Source: Limnomonas spitsbergensis (lineage: Eukaryota; Chlorophyta; Chlorophyceae; Chlamydomonadales). Taken from it: a DNA stretch of 64,000 nt. Position 1 is the stretch's first letter; each line of letters begins with the position of its first letter. Where the stretch lies: positions 2,108,001 through 2,172,000 of the forward strand of contig JAYJMM010000099.1 in assembly GCA_037349105.1 (NCBI GenBank), read 5' to 3'. The notes beneath the pieces are model-generated. The model had not been told where the DNA came from. It ran no database searches and saw only the letters and a list, made by a program, of their open reading frames with translations. Below, piece after piece: positions 1 to 10,989 of the stretch. A program made the position numbers and the translations under genes.

Positions 1-142
1 CCTTTCCCATGCAGGCCAGTTTCCCTTTCACATACATGTCAGCTTTTCCTTTCCCATGTGTGCCAGATTCTCTTCCCATGCGTGCCAGTTTTCATTTTTT
101 TTTCATGCATGCCCTTTTCCTCTTTGCATGCATGTCAGTTAT
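1..142. repeat. Degenerate 22-25 bp tandem repeat
   Basis: About six pyrimidine-rich units each contain a CATGCATG-like core followed by CCAGTTTT. The copies are imperfect and no gene is visible. The following bases to about 2200 are also rich in GCATGC/ATGCAT palindromes and hold no supportable coding region. Confidence 0.6.
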
Positions 143-445
143 CCTGAAGTAAAGCCCTTACCCTCAAGTGCTCTGAATCTCATAACCAGCATTGGTAGTA
201 TACACCTTTTACAACATGCCTGGCCCTACAAAACAGGCCCATTGGGTGCATGTAGATATGCTAAACTGATGGAATCAGGAACTGACCAACTCACATTTTT
301 TTAGCGCTGATGTCTTGTCAGACGCGGACAGTACCGCCAATTCACCGTCGATGCAATTAAATGGACAGGGGTCTGGTCAAGAAGTTCGTTGATGCCCGGC
401 TCTGTCTCCTAGAGGAAACAATTTAGTTGGGATTCCTTGTCATCA

Positions 446-527
446 GGGTTACCCAGTACGGACCGTATTGGCCTAAAATCCCGTACCGTATCCGTACCGC
501 ACGGTACCGTTTGCAACACGGCCAAGT
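446..527. repeat. CCGTACCG-type short repeat cluster
   Basis: Overlapping copies of TACCGTA and CCGTACCG are packed into 80 bp. A second cluster with the same words lies at 1500-1591, so this is a dispersed short repeat and not a single site. Function unknown. Confidence 0.5.
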
Positions 528-1499
528 ACGGTCGCCATTTCCTACACTGCATGGCTGCTTGAGAGCATAAGTGCAAATATCAGCCAGGCATATCAGATAT
601 TATCAGGATAGAGGTAGAGGCATCGCTGAGAACAAGTCCTAGGAAGGCATAGACTGATGCGCATTGGATTTTGCAGCCGTCATCGAAGGCTGGCCAGGCC
701 AAGAGTATGCGATGCGAATTTTGCGACAAGACTATCGTCGGCACTAAGCGATTTACCACTAGTTTTAAGGTACTGCTCGATTGCGCAGCTCCCTCGTCTG
801 ACAAGTCCACACAGTCCACAGTCCACACCTCCAGGACATCGAAATCTACGTAAACTCGCTCGCTTCCAGAGGTTAAGAGGCATTCGTTGCTCGTAAAAGC
901 CTAAGTCTACCCCCAAACTTAGTGGCAATAAGACACAACTTGGCGCCAAGTCACAATCCAAAGCTGCATGGAGGGAAGAGGCAAGGAGGAGTAGGAGCCC
1001 ATGAGTCCAGGACTCCTAGGAGAGAGGCAAGACACAGGAGCTCCGTGTCTCCTAACGAAGTGATTTTCATGCATGCTATGCAATGATGCAACTCAGCAAC
1101 TCTGCAAGGTGATTCTGAGGCCTCTTGTTTCTATATTCCTGCATGTAAAATTTCATCTGCCATGCTGGTGGGTAGCGTTTATATGGGCTGGCTGAATTGC
1201 TGAAATGCTGAATGGCATGTTGGAACATTGTAATAGCGATGTGTGAGGAGTTTGGGGTTGCATCCGAGGTTGCATCAATGATCATATTTTTTTCTAGCAT
1301 GTCAGCATGGTAAATCTGCATGCATGCATGGAGATCCTTGGTGGTTATTTGGGGGCCATGCAAAATTGCAAGGGGGCTGTCATGCAGCCATGCAGTATGT
1401 CAGGATGTGCATGGGGTCAAACAGCCATGGGAGTGTTGCATGCATGTGTTTCTCTGTGTGGATCCTGCTGTCCTGGGCTTTGAAAATGGGGGGAAATCT

Positions 1500-1591
1500 T
1501 GGACCGTACTGCCCTACCGTATTGTCCCTTTCGTCCGTACCGTATCCGCACCGTACCGTACCGTATTTCCGTACCGTGTTTCCGTACCGGG
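1500..1591. repeat. Second CCGTACCG repeat cluster
   Basis: Same words as at 446-527, here with at least five CCGTACCGTA-like units. Short frames on both strands across it are translations of the repeat and are not supported as genes. Confidence 0.5.
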
Positions 1592-1689
1592 TTACCCTGC
1601 TTGTCATGCCGAAGAGTGCTTCTCTTGACATGCATCGCCCAGGAAAATATATCTCGCATGCTCAGTCTGAGAAGAGAGCAAGCATGCAT

Positions 1690-1880
1690 TGCTTAAATGG
1701 ACCATGCATGCTCAGGTGCCACTAGTGAGCGTGCATGGCAGAAGGACAAACATGAATGACGCATGCTCAGCAGGTGCTGCGAGCGAGCTTGAAAAGCCCA
1801 CGTAAATGGATCAGGCATGCTCAGGTGCCACGAACGAGCATGCATAGCGGAAAGAGTAGGTTCAAGCAAGCTCATGTACA
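1690..1880. repeat. Direct repeats around CATGCTCAGGTGCCAC
   Basis: Three units near 1707, 1761 and 1816 share CATGCTCAG, GTGC and GAGC-GCAT words at about 54-bp spacing. No coding support. The flanking stretch to 2200 shows nothing else that I recognise. Confidence 0.45.
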
Positions 1881-2203
1881 AAAGAGGATTGCACCACCCA
1901 TTTCAAATTTGAAGAGCTCGGTGAGCAAGCACGCACGGGCAGGACAAGGATGCTCGACATAGAAAGCGTTTGTGACTCTTGCTCCTGTATACCTCTTACC
2001 TTTTCTGATGTAACAGTAAGCTAGCTTGACACTAAAAAGGCGCTTGTATAAGTCCGTTCATTCTGAGATCCAGAGCTCTCGGCTGAGCTCATTCAGCATC
2101 AGGAGCAGCGGTGTGGGTCGTGAAGCATTTGTTGAATTTACTTCCGTTCAGTAAAAAGTTAGGCTGCGTGCTTTAATGTGATGGCTTTGTCAAAATAAGC
2201 TTA

Positions 2204-2411
2204 GGGGTCGGTCAGACTATCGCGTTTGGTGGGTTGCGTTTGACATTCATAATCGTAAATAGCCTATCAGACGATACGGGCGCAGTTGATTCCATTTAAA
2301 CATACTAATGTTGTATCCAAATGCTAACCCCCCCCCCCCCCCTGCGTTTCGCGTCTGCGTTTGCGTTTGGAAGTCCAAACGCAACCTCAAACGCAACGCA
2401 GTCTGACCTAC
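2204..2411. mobile_element. PIF/Harbinger-like MITE A (208 bp)
   Basis: The left end reads GGGGTCGGTCAGACT. The right end, reverse complemented, reads GTAGGTCAGACTGCG, giving imperfect terminal inverted repeats followed by subterminal GTTGCGTTTG words. The trinucleotide TTA flanks both ends (2201-2203 and 2412-2414), which is the target-site duplication of the PIF/Harbinger superfamily. There is no internal transposase, so it is nonautonomous. Its right-hand TTA is also the left-hand TTA of element C. Confidence 0.75.
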
Positions 2412-2414
2412 TTA

Positions 2415-3572
2415 GGGCCCAATTCCACTAGGGCGCTCGACGGAACACGTTCCAGTAGCGGTTTATCTGGTTGGGCGAGGCTTCAGCCACGCTGGCTGAA
2501 AAAACTTGAAATGCAATTCCACTTGTATCCGGAATGTGTTCGGGTACGGCTGAGACCGAATCTTTCTAGTGAACAGCCTGACAGGCATTTGCCTTATCGC
2601 TTCGTGTCTCTAGAGTGTTCTGTCTACTTGTCTCGCTTAGGGGTCGGTCAGACTGCGTTACGTTTGAGGTTGCGTTTGGCAGTTGCGTTTGGGTTGCGTT
2701 TGGATTTAGCGTGAATCTGACGCTAAACTGGTCACACTGCGTTTGGGCAAGACGGCAGGGCAAGACGACGTCAGGGCACGGCATGGTACATTTTTGTGCG
2801 CATTCCGTCTCCCAGCGACTCGGGGTTGATGTTTCCTTACATTGTAACATATATATTGTTCGTGTCCAGCTTAAGATCAAGCTTAAGCTGGAATTCATGA
2901 AAAATCTCAAACGCGAAACGTCAACCCCCCCCCTGCGTTTGCGTTTCGCGTTTTGACACGTTGCGTTTGGCGTTTGGGTAGTGTGACCGGCATCGCGTTT
3001 GCACTTTTTCCTGACGCAACCCCAAACGTAACGCAGTCTGACCGACCTCTTAGCATGATAGTCCTGCTTGACAAAATGTCGAGTTGCAAGGTACGTGCAG
3101 CCAGGGATGCCCCGGCACTGTCGAAGTTGGGTGTAGCAAATGCAGGCCGCTGCTAAACGATAGCCCAGGCGATCGGAGGGACTGCTAAGGGGCACACGTC
3201 GACATGCACCATTGGGTTCGCCAGATCGGTGCCAACTTCTACGCGGGAAAGATTCAAATGAGGCTCCTGTTAAGGACAAGCGTCGGCCATGGCAGTAGGA
3301 ACGGGCGAAAAGGAGTATTCAGAACGAACGAAAGATGACGGCGATGAAAATTTGAAGATGAGGACGAAGTTGTCCACGCTGTCGGAGCGTTGATGCGAAG
3401 TATTTTTGCATCGCTCAAAATAGGAGCGATGCAAAATATGGCACTTAACGGGTACGGCAGCGCCACGCTGGCGCCACGCTGGCGTTCCGGTGCCATTCCG
3501 GTGACAAGTGGAATTGGGGAGGGTGAGCTGGCATGCTATTTCCGCGTTCCGGTGACAAGTGGAATTGGGCCC
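2415..3572. mobile_element. PIF/Harbinger-like element C (1158 bp), host of nested MITE B
   Basis: Perfect 15-bp terminal inverted repeats GGGCCCAATTCCACT lie at 2415-2429 and, inverted, at 3558-3572. TTA flanks both sides (2412-2414, 3573-3575). A second partial right end (GACAAGTGGAATTGGGG) lies near 3503-3520, and a related subterminal copy near 2514-2530. Without the nested insertion at 2640-3049 the element is about 750 bp, and no transposase frame is visible, so it is nonautonomous. Confidence 0.75.
2640..3049. mobile_element. PIF/Harbinger-like MITE B (410 bp), nested in element C
   Basis: The ends are strong inverted repeats: GGTCGGTCAGACTGCGTTAC at the left and the same word inverted at the right, continuing into GTTTG-GGTTGCGT. 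TTA flanks at 2637-2639 and 3050-3052. The interior is rich in TGCGTTTG words in both orientations. It is the same family as MITE A, and its insertion splits element C, which gives the order of events. Confidence 0.8.
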
Positions 3573-4560
3573 TTATGGTTCGTGTTGGATACTTGGATCG
3601 CTTAAACGGGCTTGCCGATCCGGCAAGTGATTCAAGTACCTATGTAAAAGAGCACACACCGCGTTATCTGACGTCTTAGAGGTATCATGACTGTGGAGCT
3701 GTGAAAAGCATCAGCATCTAGCTGGTAGGCCCCCCGTCTAACTACGGTGGCCGATCCCGAGCCACCGTAGTGGCCTGTTAGTGGGCGACTGATTGACTTA
3801 CGGTATTGCTGGGACCAACGGAGCCAGTCAGGTATTCTATAGCCGCTAAGCCACATGGGTCTCTTGCATCGCCCAACCCATGCCCAGGCGCACTCAGCAA
3901 TTCAAAAGCGGCACCCCAGGAGGCAGCGATATGTTCGCTGCATGGCCGCCAAGGCACATCACTCCCTCCGGGTCCTTCTGCAGAGTGCACAAGCACCATC
4001 TGCATACACGCATCCAGTTGCCGCGCTTGCGGCCAACTATGAACAAGGGACGTGAGGCACCGAACACCCGTGGCTACAGCACTGCCTCAAGATCTGTAAG
4101 GAGGCAGTCCAGCCTGTTTTATAACCCACGACAGATTGTGGGGCATCCCGCGTCCGCTGCCAGCTAGATAGGGGGGGCATGATGAGGGAGCTTCAGATCC
4201 AGCCAATACAGCGAGACTGATGGCAGAACATGCTTCTACAATGCAGCGGCGGCACCGGCAGCGCAACAAGACTGCAAGACAGCCAAATCAGGGCGGCAGC
4301 CACTGTGGGCAGCTGGCATGCAACAGCTCGCCGGCAGCTGACAGCACTGGAAGGCGCACCTGGTGCAGTGAACTTCGTGTCCCTTTCCCCACTTGCCCTT
4401 CAGTTCCTTTTCTTTTTTTAAATCATACAGTTGAGCGCCCGCGGCCAAGCCTTTTTGAGCAGGGCCCAGAGGTGTTTTGTCATTGACCTGGTACCTGGGC
4501 AATTGGCTTGCAAGCCAACCTTGTCTACATCAAAGTATGACTTCAACTAGGATCGATATT
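3573..4560. other. Gene-free stretch
   Basis: Short frames exist on both strands but none has family similarity, codon signature or splice context that I can support. No RNA gene or clear repeat was seen until the GGCCG-type repeat at about 4430. Confidence 0.4.
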
Positions 4561-4830
4561 CCTGTCAACGATGTTAGACCTCTGGTCCCTGCTCAATATG
4601 GCTTGGCCGTGTGGGTGTCTAAGGGCGACCTCTCGTACAGGGCCCTGCTAGAAATGGCTTGGCCGTGTGTGCGCCCAAATTGCGCCCTCTAAAAAAGGGC
4701 CCTGCGCAAAAAGGCCTGGCCGCGTGGGCGCCCAATTGTTCCATTAGAGGAGAAAGGAAAGATAAGGAAAAAAGGGGGGGGCAAGAAAGGAGGGGGCACG
4801 AGCAGAGAGGAGGGGGCAGGACCAGAGAGG
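4430..4830 (+). repeat. SINE-like GGCCG-GTGGGCGCCC repeat, tandem cluster
   Basis: Three tandem units at about 57-bp spacing (near 4588, 4645 and 4700) carry CTGCTC-AAATGGCTTGG followed by CCGYGTG-GCGCCC. An inverted copy lies at 4432-4485. The last unit runs into a long purine tract (4741-4830). The same core followed by the same purine tract recurs, in either orientation, near 24290, 25030, 30770, 31205, 31420, 32840 and 43840, so this is a dispersed family. TGGCCG-GTGGGCGCC resembles an RNA polymerase III A box, but no tRNA folds from it. Confidence 0.55.
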
Positions 4831-5394
4831 AAAGGGCATTTCTGCAGCCCCCGACGTTGTTGTTTTATTGTGCAGCAAAATTTACGCCAAAAAATATGAC
4901 AAAAAATGCCATTAGTAATGATTAATTCCAAAGTATGCGCACCTCTGCTAAAGATGGCTGCAGAGCACCCCCCTTCCTTACAACTCCTTACTCTGCCCTG
5001 ATGGGTCCTTGAAGGTGGGGCAGTCACGGTGGCGCGTGCTGACGTCTCAGCTGCAGGCTGCAATACGGACAGCCTGGTTGTACCGCCTTGCTGACGTACT
5101 GCTGTACCGCCCTGTAGGTGGTCTCATGGTCTTACCACTGCGCTCCTTCATGCTGCCCAATGTGGTACAGTTCCTGCGGACGCAGATTCAGCTTCTCCTT
5201 TTGAATAGCAGGCATGGGCTGAAGGTAAACTTTCATGGTGGGAGGTTCTGGACCAGGGTCAAGGTTGAAGTTCAGAACGGAGGCATATATCCTGACTTGG
5301 GTTCAGGGGATGGGGAATTGGGGATAAAATTAGAAGGGTGAAGAAGTGTGAACCCTCCTTGCAGGGCCTGCCATACCCGCTACTCTTTGCGCTT

Positions 5395-5640
5395 TATGTT
5401 GCTGGCCACCCTTGACCCTTTCCCTCCCCTCTTTTAAGCTCTCTCCCCAGCCCTCCTCTCAGCCCTCGCATAGTCTCCTCCCCTCATCCCTCCCCTCACC
5501 CCTCCCTCAGACCTCCCCTCAGACCTCCCTTCAGTCCTCTCCTCCCCTCATCTCAGCCCTCCTCTCGGCCCTCCCCTCCCCTTAGCCCTCCCCTCAGCCC
5601 TCCCCTCAGCCCTCCCCTCAGCCCTCTACAGCCCGATTCC
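5395..5640. repeat. Polypyrimidine CCCTCCCCTCAG-type array
   Basis: About 245 bp of almost pure C and T on the plus strand, built from CCCTC and CCCTCAG words. It is low-complexity sequence with strong strand asymmetry and no coding content. Confidence 0.8.
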
Positions 5641-6261
5641 ATTGGCTAAGCAATATACCACCTGACATTGCAGAATAAAATCCCCTCCCTCCCAGTTGGG
5701 CTTCCCATCCCTTTTTCCCTTATTTTAGCGCGGAACCTTGCAGGAGATCCCCCACCCGCCCTGCCCTCCTCGTGTGGACTGCTCCACCCAGATATACTGC
5801 TTGGCATTGCAATAATACACTGTAAGTGTCACGACGTATGACTGCACCGTGCGTTTGACCGCGTCAACTGTTTTTCGGTTGGAAGTTATGTGTGAACCTG
5901 AACGAGTGTTTGTCTGTGAGCCTGAACAACAGAACAAGTGTGTTTGAATCCCGGTTCTGACCCGTTCGTTTCCTTTTTATTTCTTACATTAATTTCACAG
6001 CCTTCGATGTACTCTTAACGTTTCCAGTTGTCGTTCATGAACTTTACTCATGCAAGTTGATCGTCAACCAAGTCTTTTAGGGAGAAGCTGGCAGAGCATC
6101 TAGGCCCACAGTCAACCACTTTATTTGAGCATCAGCAAGTCTCCTGAAACGAAGCTGGCAGAGCGGCTGGGCCAATAGTCGAATATCAGCGGCAACTATT
6201 GTTATTCCTGCCTCTTAAGTCTCAACAAGGCATATCTCCAGCCCTATACCGTAAAACACCT

Positions 6262-6620
6262 TAGACTCCGCGCACCCCCAAAAAAATATTTTTTTTTCCG
6301 TCCGCGCACCCCAAAAAGAATTTAAAAACGGTCGCGCAACGACGAAATTTTAATTAAATTTAACGTCGCGCAGCAGGAAATTTAATTAAACATCGCGCAT
6401 CACTGGAAATAGTTTAAAGTTCACTCCGCGCAGCACTTTCAGCCAGTACGGTACTGTCAAACTCGGTTACAACCGCATACCGTAGCCTCCTTCCCTTTCC
6501 TCCGACGATGCCTGGCCTCAGGAAACGTGTGGCTATTGGTGCCCGGGGGGCTCAGTGGTACTACGGAACTTGGCAGTCCACCCTGAGGTCTGCGGTTCGA
6601 ATCCTGACAATGTTCAGCAC
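6262..6620 (+). repeat. CGCGCA motif array with tRNA-like A and B boxes
   Basis: The motif [CT]CGCGCA recurs at 6269, 6303, 6332, 6366, 6393 and 6427, spaced 27-34 bp apart and separated by AT-rich tracts. Beyond it, GGCTCAGTGGTA (about 6549) and a perfect GGTTCGAATCC B box (about 6593) look like a tRNA-derived promoter, but the bases between do not form a cloverleaf. A related copy lies at 42930-43260, sharing the motif array and the GCCTGAGGAA-CGTGTG block. Probably a nonautonomous retroelement with a tRNA-like head. Confidence 0.5.
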
Positions 6621-6719
6621 TTCCAGCCAGTAGTGCTCATCTGAGTCATCAGTAGTGTTGCTGTGCATGGCTATTTGAGCAGACTTGACAAGTATGGCTG
6701 AACGGATGTCGAATCAAAC

Positions 6720-6895
6720 AGTCGCGCGCTAGCGCGCCATTTTTTTTTGGAGAAAGTGCTGTTTTTAATTCATACCGCGCACCCCCAAAATAGTTGTTTG
6801 GGCACCTGACACACGCTCCGCGCAGCGGCAATTTTTGAATTAATATTAGCGCGCACCCATGTCCGCGCACCCCAATAATTATTTAATTACGAGCG
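6720..6895 (+). repeat. Second CGCGCA motif array
   Basis: Further CCGCGCAC units lie near 6727, 6776, 6827, 6858 and 6866, with AT-rich spacers like those of the array at 6262. Together the two arrays bracket the tRNA-like segment. Confidence 0.5.
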
Positions 6896-7169
6896 GAGTC
6901 AAACCTGTTCTACGGTAGCTGGATATCAATAACCACCATACACCATCACACCTCCAGCCTACAGCCTTTCCATTGGCTCCAAGTCGTCTCTTTGAGTAAT
7001 CAGAGTTATCTTCGTTCACCAGAAATCGCATAGCAAGTGACTCATTACAAGAGATCAACGGCCACAATCTCCCAAGATCCTCCCAGAAGTCACGAGGAAC
7101 CTCGAAGCTCATCGGAATACTGTCTACAACATCGAAGAAGTCCAGGTGAGTAAGGTGAGTTGCATGCAA
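6879..7169 (-). CDS. Hypothetical 96-aa open frame
   Basis: The frame has balanced composition, unlike the low-complexity frames around it, with segments such as SFEVPRDFWEDLGRLWPLIS. No family is recognised. It could be one exon, since a CTGTAG acceptor-like site lies inside it, or a remnant of a mobile-element gene next to the CGCGCA array. It has no clear promoter or neighbour context. Confidence 0.25.
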   Translation of the reverse strand: MHATHLTHLDFFDVVDSIPMSFEVPRDFWEDLGRLWPLISCNESLAMRFLVNEDNSDYSKRRLGANGKAVGWRCDGVWWLLISSYRRTGLTPLVIK

Positions 7170-7611
7170 GAGCTATCACATGTTATCGAGCTGATTTTGC
7201 CGAGTTACAACAGTGATTCGAGAAGCTCCTAATGTAAGCTCTGGAAGAGTTTATTAATACTTGTTTAAGAAAGAAAAAGGGACAAATCCCTTCCTCCCTT
7301 CCCCCCCCAGGCACATACACCCCGGGTCACCCGTTGCACATCTGTTGCTCCCCCTCCCCACTTCCGTCTGCCCCCCCCTCTGATGAGCTCCCGGATGCCT
7401 GTTCTCTACTTTCTGCACCTTCCATCGTTCCATGTCCCCGCCCCCTCGCCCTGTCCCACAGAGACACGTTAGCTGATCGAGGTAAAGCCTATTCCCTGGC
7501 TGACCCCCCACTCCTAACTCCCCGTCCTTACCCTCACCACTGCCAGCCAACCCTCTCCTGGACCTCATCCCCCCCCCCACACCCCACAGCCCCTGCCGTC
7601 TATTCTTGCAG

Positions 7612-7850
7612 CGATGCATCAGCTAATCAAGGCCTCTGCTCCCCGCTCTTGCAGCGATGTATCAGCTAATTGCGGTTGTTTCTGCTGTGGGGGGCAACCA
7701 AGAGGCTGTGCGAGTTGGAGACGCCGCGCCCCGGATCATGCAAGGCGGGGCACCAACCCCGGCAGGCGTGTCACGCCGTACGGCCCTCCTCGGCTTGGCG
7801 TTGTGCATGTTGCCCATTTGGCTACAGAACTCTTATATTACCGGTACCCT
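7612..7850 (+). CDS. Possible exon with twin-arginine, lumen-type signal
   Basis: A frame beginning at the ATG at 7657 includes GVSRRTALLGLALCMLP. The twin Arg followed by a short hydrophobic run is typical of thylakoid-lumen (Tat) targeting sequences in algae. TTGCAG-CGATG-ATCAGCTAAT occurs twice in tandem (about 7606 and 7648), which looks like a duplicated acceptor-side boundary. A donor-like ACCGGTACCC follows near 7842. No mature domain follows, so this may be a gene fragment. The product is not identified. Confidence 0.25.
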
Positions 7851-7985
7851 AAACCCTCACCAATTATCAGATTTCAGCCTGTGTGCGCGAAGTGAGACAG
7901 ATTATCCTCGAACTTCATTCACATCGAAGAGCCCAGCCATCAAGAGTCGACAAGACATTCGCACCCCTGTCCAAAAACTGTTGCG

Positions 7986-8058
7986 TGCTCTCTGACAGGT
8001 TTGAACTGCCGACCTGCACCTTACTAAAGTACCGCTCTACCAACTGAGCTAAGAGAGC
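7986..8058 (-). tRNA. tRNA-Thr (anticodon AGU)
   Basis: The reverse strand folds into a complete cloverleaf of 73 nt. It has a 7-bp acceptor stem (GCTCTCT/AGAGAGC), a 4-bp D stem with an AGTTGGTA loop, an anticodon stem GTACT/GGTGC with loop TTAGTAA, a T stem GGCAG/CTGTC with loop TTCAAAC, and discriminator A. Position 34 is A (inosine in the mature tRNA), reading ACU/ACC threonine codons. There is no intron. The copy at 57255-57327 is identical base for base. A long dispersed repeat begins about 15-20 bp upstream of its 5' end. Confidence 0.93.
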
Positions 8059-8069
8059 TCATACACCAG

Positions 8070-9795
8070 CATTTCAGCAGCCTTGCGGGTTCTGTTCGTG
8101 CCCTGTGGCGCCAGCCGTGCGCGCTTCACTTAGATCAGCCGTACCCCCGGAGAAGCGTCTCTCTTGCTCAGCAATATGGCTGCTGCAGCTCCCACCCGGC
8201 GTCCATGCCTGAGTCTGGGCGGTGGTATGTGCGGCAGCTGTGGAAGCTATATACTGAGGGCGCCGCAACCTCTGGGCGCTGGCTCGGGGCAGCGAGGAGA
8301 TAGAAGACGGGCTTGACCCTAGGGCCTAGGCAGACTGCAATCGCCGCCTTCTTCACAGTCGTGCCAGGAACCTGGCAGCCTACCTGAATGTGGGATCAGC
8401 TGGCTGGTATTTTCCACCTAGTTTTCCACGGGGATGTGCTTACATTTTGGTGTTTTCTGCAAGACTTTGTGTCCCTCTTTCCCCTCGGCGTGGCCAAACT
8501 TGTCTCCATCCCACCCTTTCATTAGTGTGTGACCAGAATACCAGATAGACTTGCGGCTCAAGAGAAGCCGCCTGGGTTAGCCTGGGATGGTGACGTCTCG
8601 AGACTTTTTGCTGTTTGTAGCCGTCTCTTATCTCAACCTTAGGGGCAGTTTCCTTTGCTGGGGTAGTCTCTGTCACGATTGATGAGTATTTTCCAGGCGT
8701 GCTTTACGCTTAGGCACTTGCTAGTTTCTTTGGACCATGCCTTCTGGGCTTTCGATCTCCCTTGACGCTTCATGCATGAGTGGCATATTTTTATTTCGTA
8801 GCCTGACTTTCCTCATGTTGGAGGCTCTCTCTTTAGCTCTTTCAGTGTGTAAGAGATCTCCCTTAGTTCCGTTTCTTTCTTGCTGTTGTTATTGAAATGG
8901 CCTGAGCTAAATCAGCTTTGCATCTCTTCCATTGTCTGTCTGGGATCTGGGCCTCTAGATCTAGCATAAAGGATAACGGCTGCTCAGCGGTCGACACACC
9001 GTTGTTGTCGAAATCCAAAATTAAATCAAATTAAATCAAGGTGAATTAAAAAACAAATCAATTACAGCGCGACCAGGGCGAACCTCTGGTGGATCGCCCT
9101 GCATGCTTGTATCCTACAATCAAATAAAATCTTGCCGCTTGGGGTGACTTGGGAAGGTGACGACAGGTACTTTGTTTTGGTTGAGGCCGGCTTCGGACTT
9201 GATTTCTAGGGCAGTTTCCTTTGCGGTGGATATGTGACAGTTAATGTCTACCTTTCGAATATATTTCAATTTTCAAGACGCGCCTGAAGCTTTAGCTCCT
9301 AGTAGTTTCTTTGGGCCATGTCTTCAGAGCTTTCGGTCTTTGCCTTGGCTCGGTATAATGGAGTAGCAGTTGTTTATTACCCCGTGGACGTCCTTTGCCT
9401 TAACACCTTCTAATGTTAATTGGCCCGCGTGGAGTAACACGCGTTTGATGAATTAATTAATCAAGGGTCGCACGGCTTAACTTCATAATTAAAATCTGGA
9501 ATTTTGCCTGTGAGTACCGATACCGTACAAATTCCCCACCCTTTCCCACATCGGTGCCGGTATTATCATCGTCATGCCCTATGCGTTCCCACCTACCATG
9601 CAGTTATAGCGCCTTATCTGTCTAGCGAAGCGCCAACTTTCCTTCACAGTGGCTTCGTGGATGAACATTGAATTGGTGATGGTCATTGCGGTTTAATAGA
9701 CATTATTTCGGGGCCCTGCTATGGGAACAAACTCTGATTAATTGCCTCAATGCGAAGGCGAACACGCCTATGGTAGCCTAATTTTCCTCGATTGC
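8070..9795. repeat. Long dispersed element, copy 1 (upstream of tRNA-Thr)
   Basis: Blocks align in the same order and orientation with 58826-61190. They include the GCCAGCCGTGCG and AGATCAGCC region, GGCAGCTGTGGA, TTTTCTGCAAG-CTTTGTGTC, GGATAACGGCTGCTCAGC, CAAGACGCGCCTGA, and a distal block with CACCTACCATGCAG and AATTGCCTCA. The copies differ by many substitutions and indels. No intact protein frame is seen. It starts just upstream of the tRNA gene, as expected for a transposon that targets Pol III genes, but the element class is not identified. Confidence 0.65.
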
Positions 9796-10288
9796 AATTC
9801 TCGTCAACGCATATTTGTCCGCATTGTAAATATCTCCCTAGGTTTCAGTTTTCGTTTGCTGTCCCCCCTCTGAAATTGACTTATTACGGTAACCTGCACT
9901 CTTAATTGTGTATGTCTTGCTCTACTTAATTTCTTCGGATTGCTTTCGGCTCTTTGTGGATGGGCTGGAGGTGTTAGTCGCAAGAGGCTTCAATTTGTCA
10001 GGTTGCCGTAAGGAAAACCTGTGACTTCAACTTTATGAAGTATGAGCCTTTCATGGGACGACTATCCTCTTCATTAACATGATTCCGATATTTTTGGTAT
10101 CCATACTGTTTTGTATGCCCGTTTCTAAATCGCTAATTCAGCACTGAAGTCACTCGCTTACATAAGTTTCACATAAGGTACTCATTTCAAGTAATGATTT
10201 ATACACTTTGTAAAACACTGAAGTTTCGCATTACAGTTCCACACCGAATTTCACCTCACTGAACATTCTTGTGTTCATTCCCACTTTT

Positions 10289-10533
10289 CCTAGGCGGTGT
10301 TCAACCGAACTATTTTGAACTTATGTCATATTTTGCGATTGGGGCTTATCTTCTGCACTATGGGGGTCATTCCCATGCTACTGTTCGGCGGTGTGCTACT
10401 TGCTTGTTCAGGAGGGTCACTGTTTTTTCGCCAGCTGTCCTAGTTTATTCGGTGATCGTACCGGTTTATGGGCACGTGTCCCATGCATCTGATGTGATGC
10501 TCTGCTGAACTGTAAAAATCACAACATTCACGG
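10289..10533 (+). mobile_element. 5'-truncated LINE 3' tail, copy 1
   Basis: Aligns with the 3' untranslated tail of the reverse-transcriptase element at 39500-39745, from CTAGGCGGTG through GGGGCTTATCTTCTGCAC and GGCACGTGTCCCATGCATC to the TTCAC-rich end. A further fragment of about 75 bp of the same tail follows at 10542-10616. The same orientation and shared 3' end with different 5' ends are typical of non-LTR insertions truncated at the 5' side. Confidence 0.75.
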
Positions 10534-10989
10534 CGTCACGTGTTGTGTTTGGGGCTTATCTTCTGTACCGACAATGGTTCTGTACAATGGGGAACATTCC
10601 CACGCCACTCATCTGTGATAAATAATACTCAACAAACACCTACGCCAGCCATTATAGGACACGAAGCCACGCGCTTTCGATTTTATTTTCATGGGGAGAC
10701 GAAGCAATGGCCCGTCCTTTAAGAATCTTACATCCCTAGACGGTCCGGGGTTTCACACCCTAAATCTTGAACCGAACAGCAGCGAGCCGTTCCTCCAGGC
10801 GTCCCTTGGCGTTCCAGGATTTCAAACACTAAATACTTGACAACAAAAATAGTCCTGTTGCTCAAGAACTAAGCATGCTGTGACAGTCCAGAGCTTCAAA
10901 TCCTGATCTCTACACCGCACTGCCGGACGTGCTGTGTTATTCCCAGGGTCCAGCCTAAACCACCTGAACCTGGTCCTTGATGCTACCAT

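Noticed and set aside
2566..3279. 237-aa minus-strand frame across the nested MITEs
   Set aside because: It runs through both terminal repeats and the internal TGCGTTTG words and resembles no transposase.
6541..6620. A genuine tRNA gene with a perfect GGTTCGAATCC B box
   Set aside because: No acceptor, anticodon or T stem pairs properly, so it is at most a tRNA-derived promoter in a repeat.
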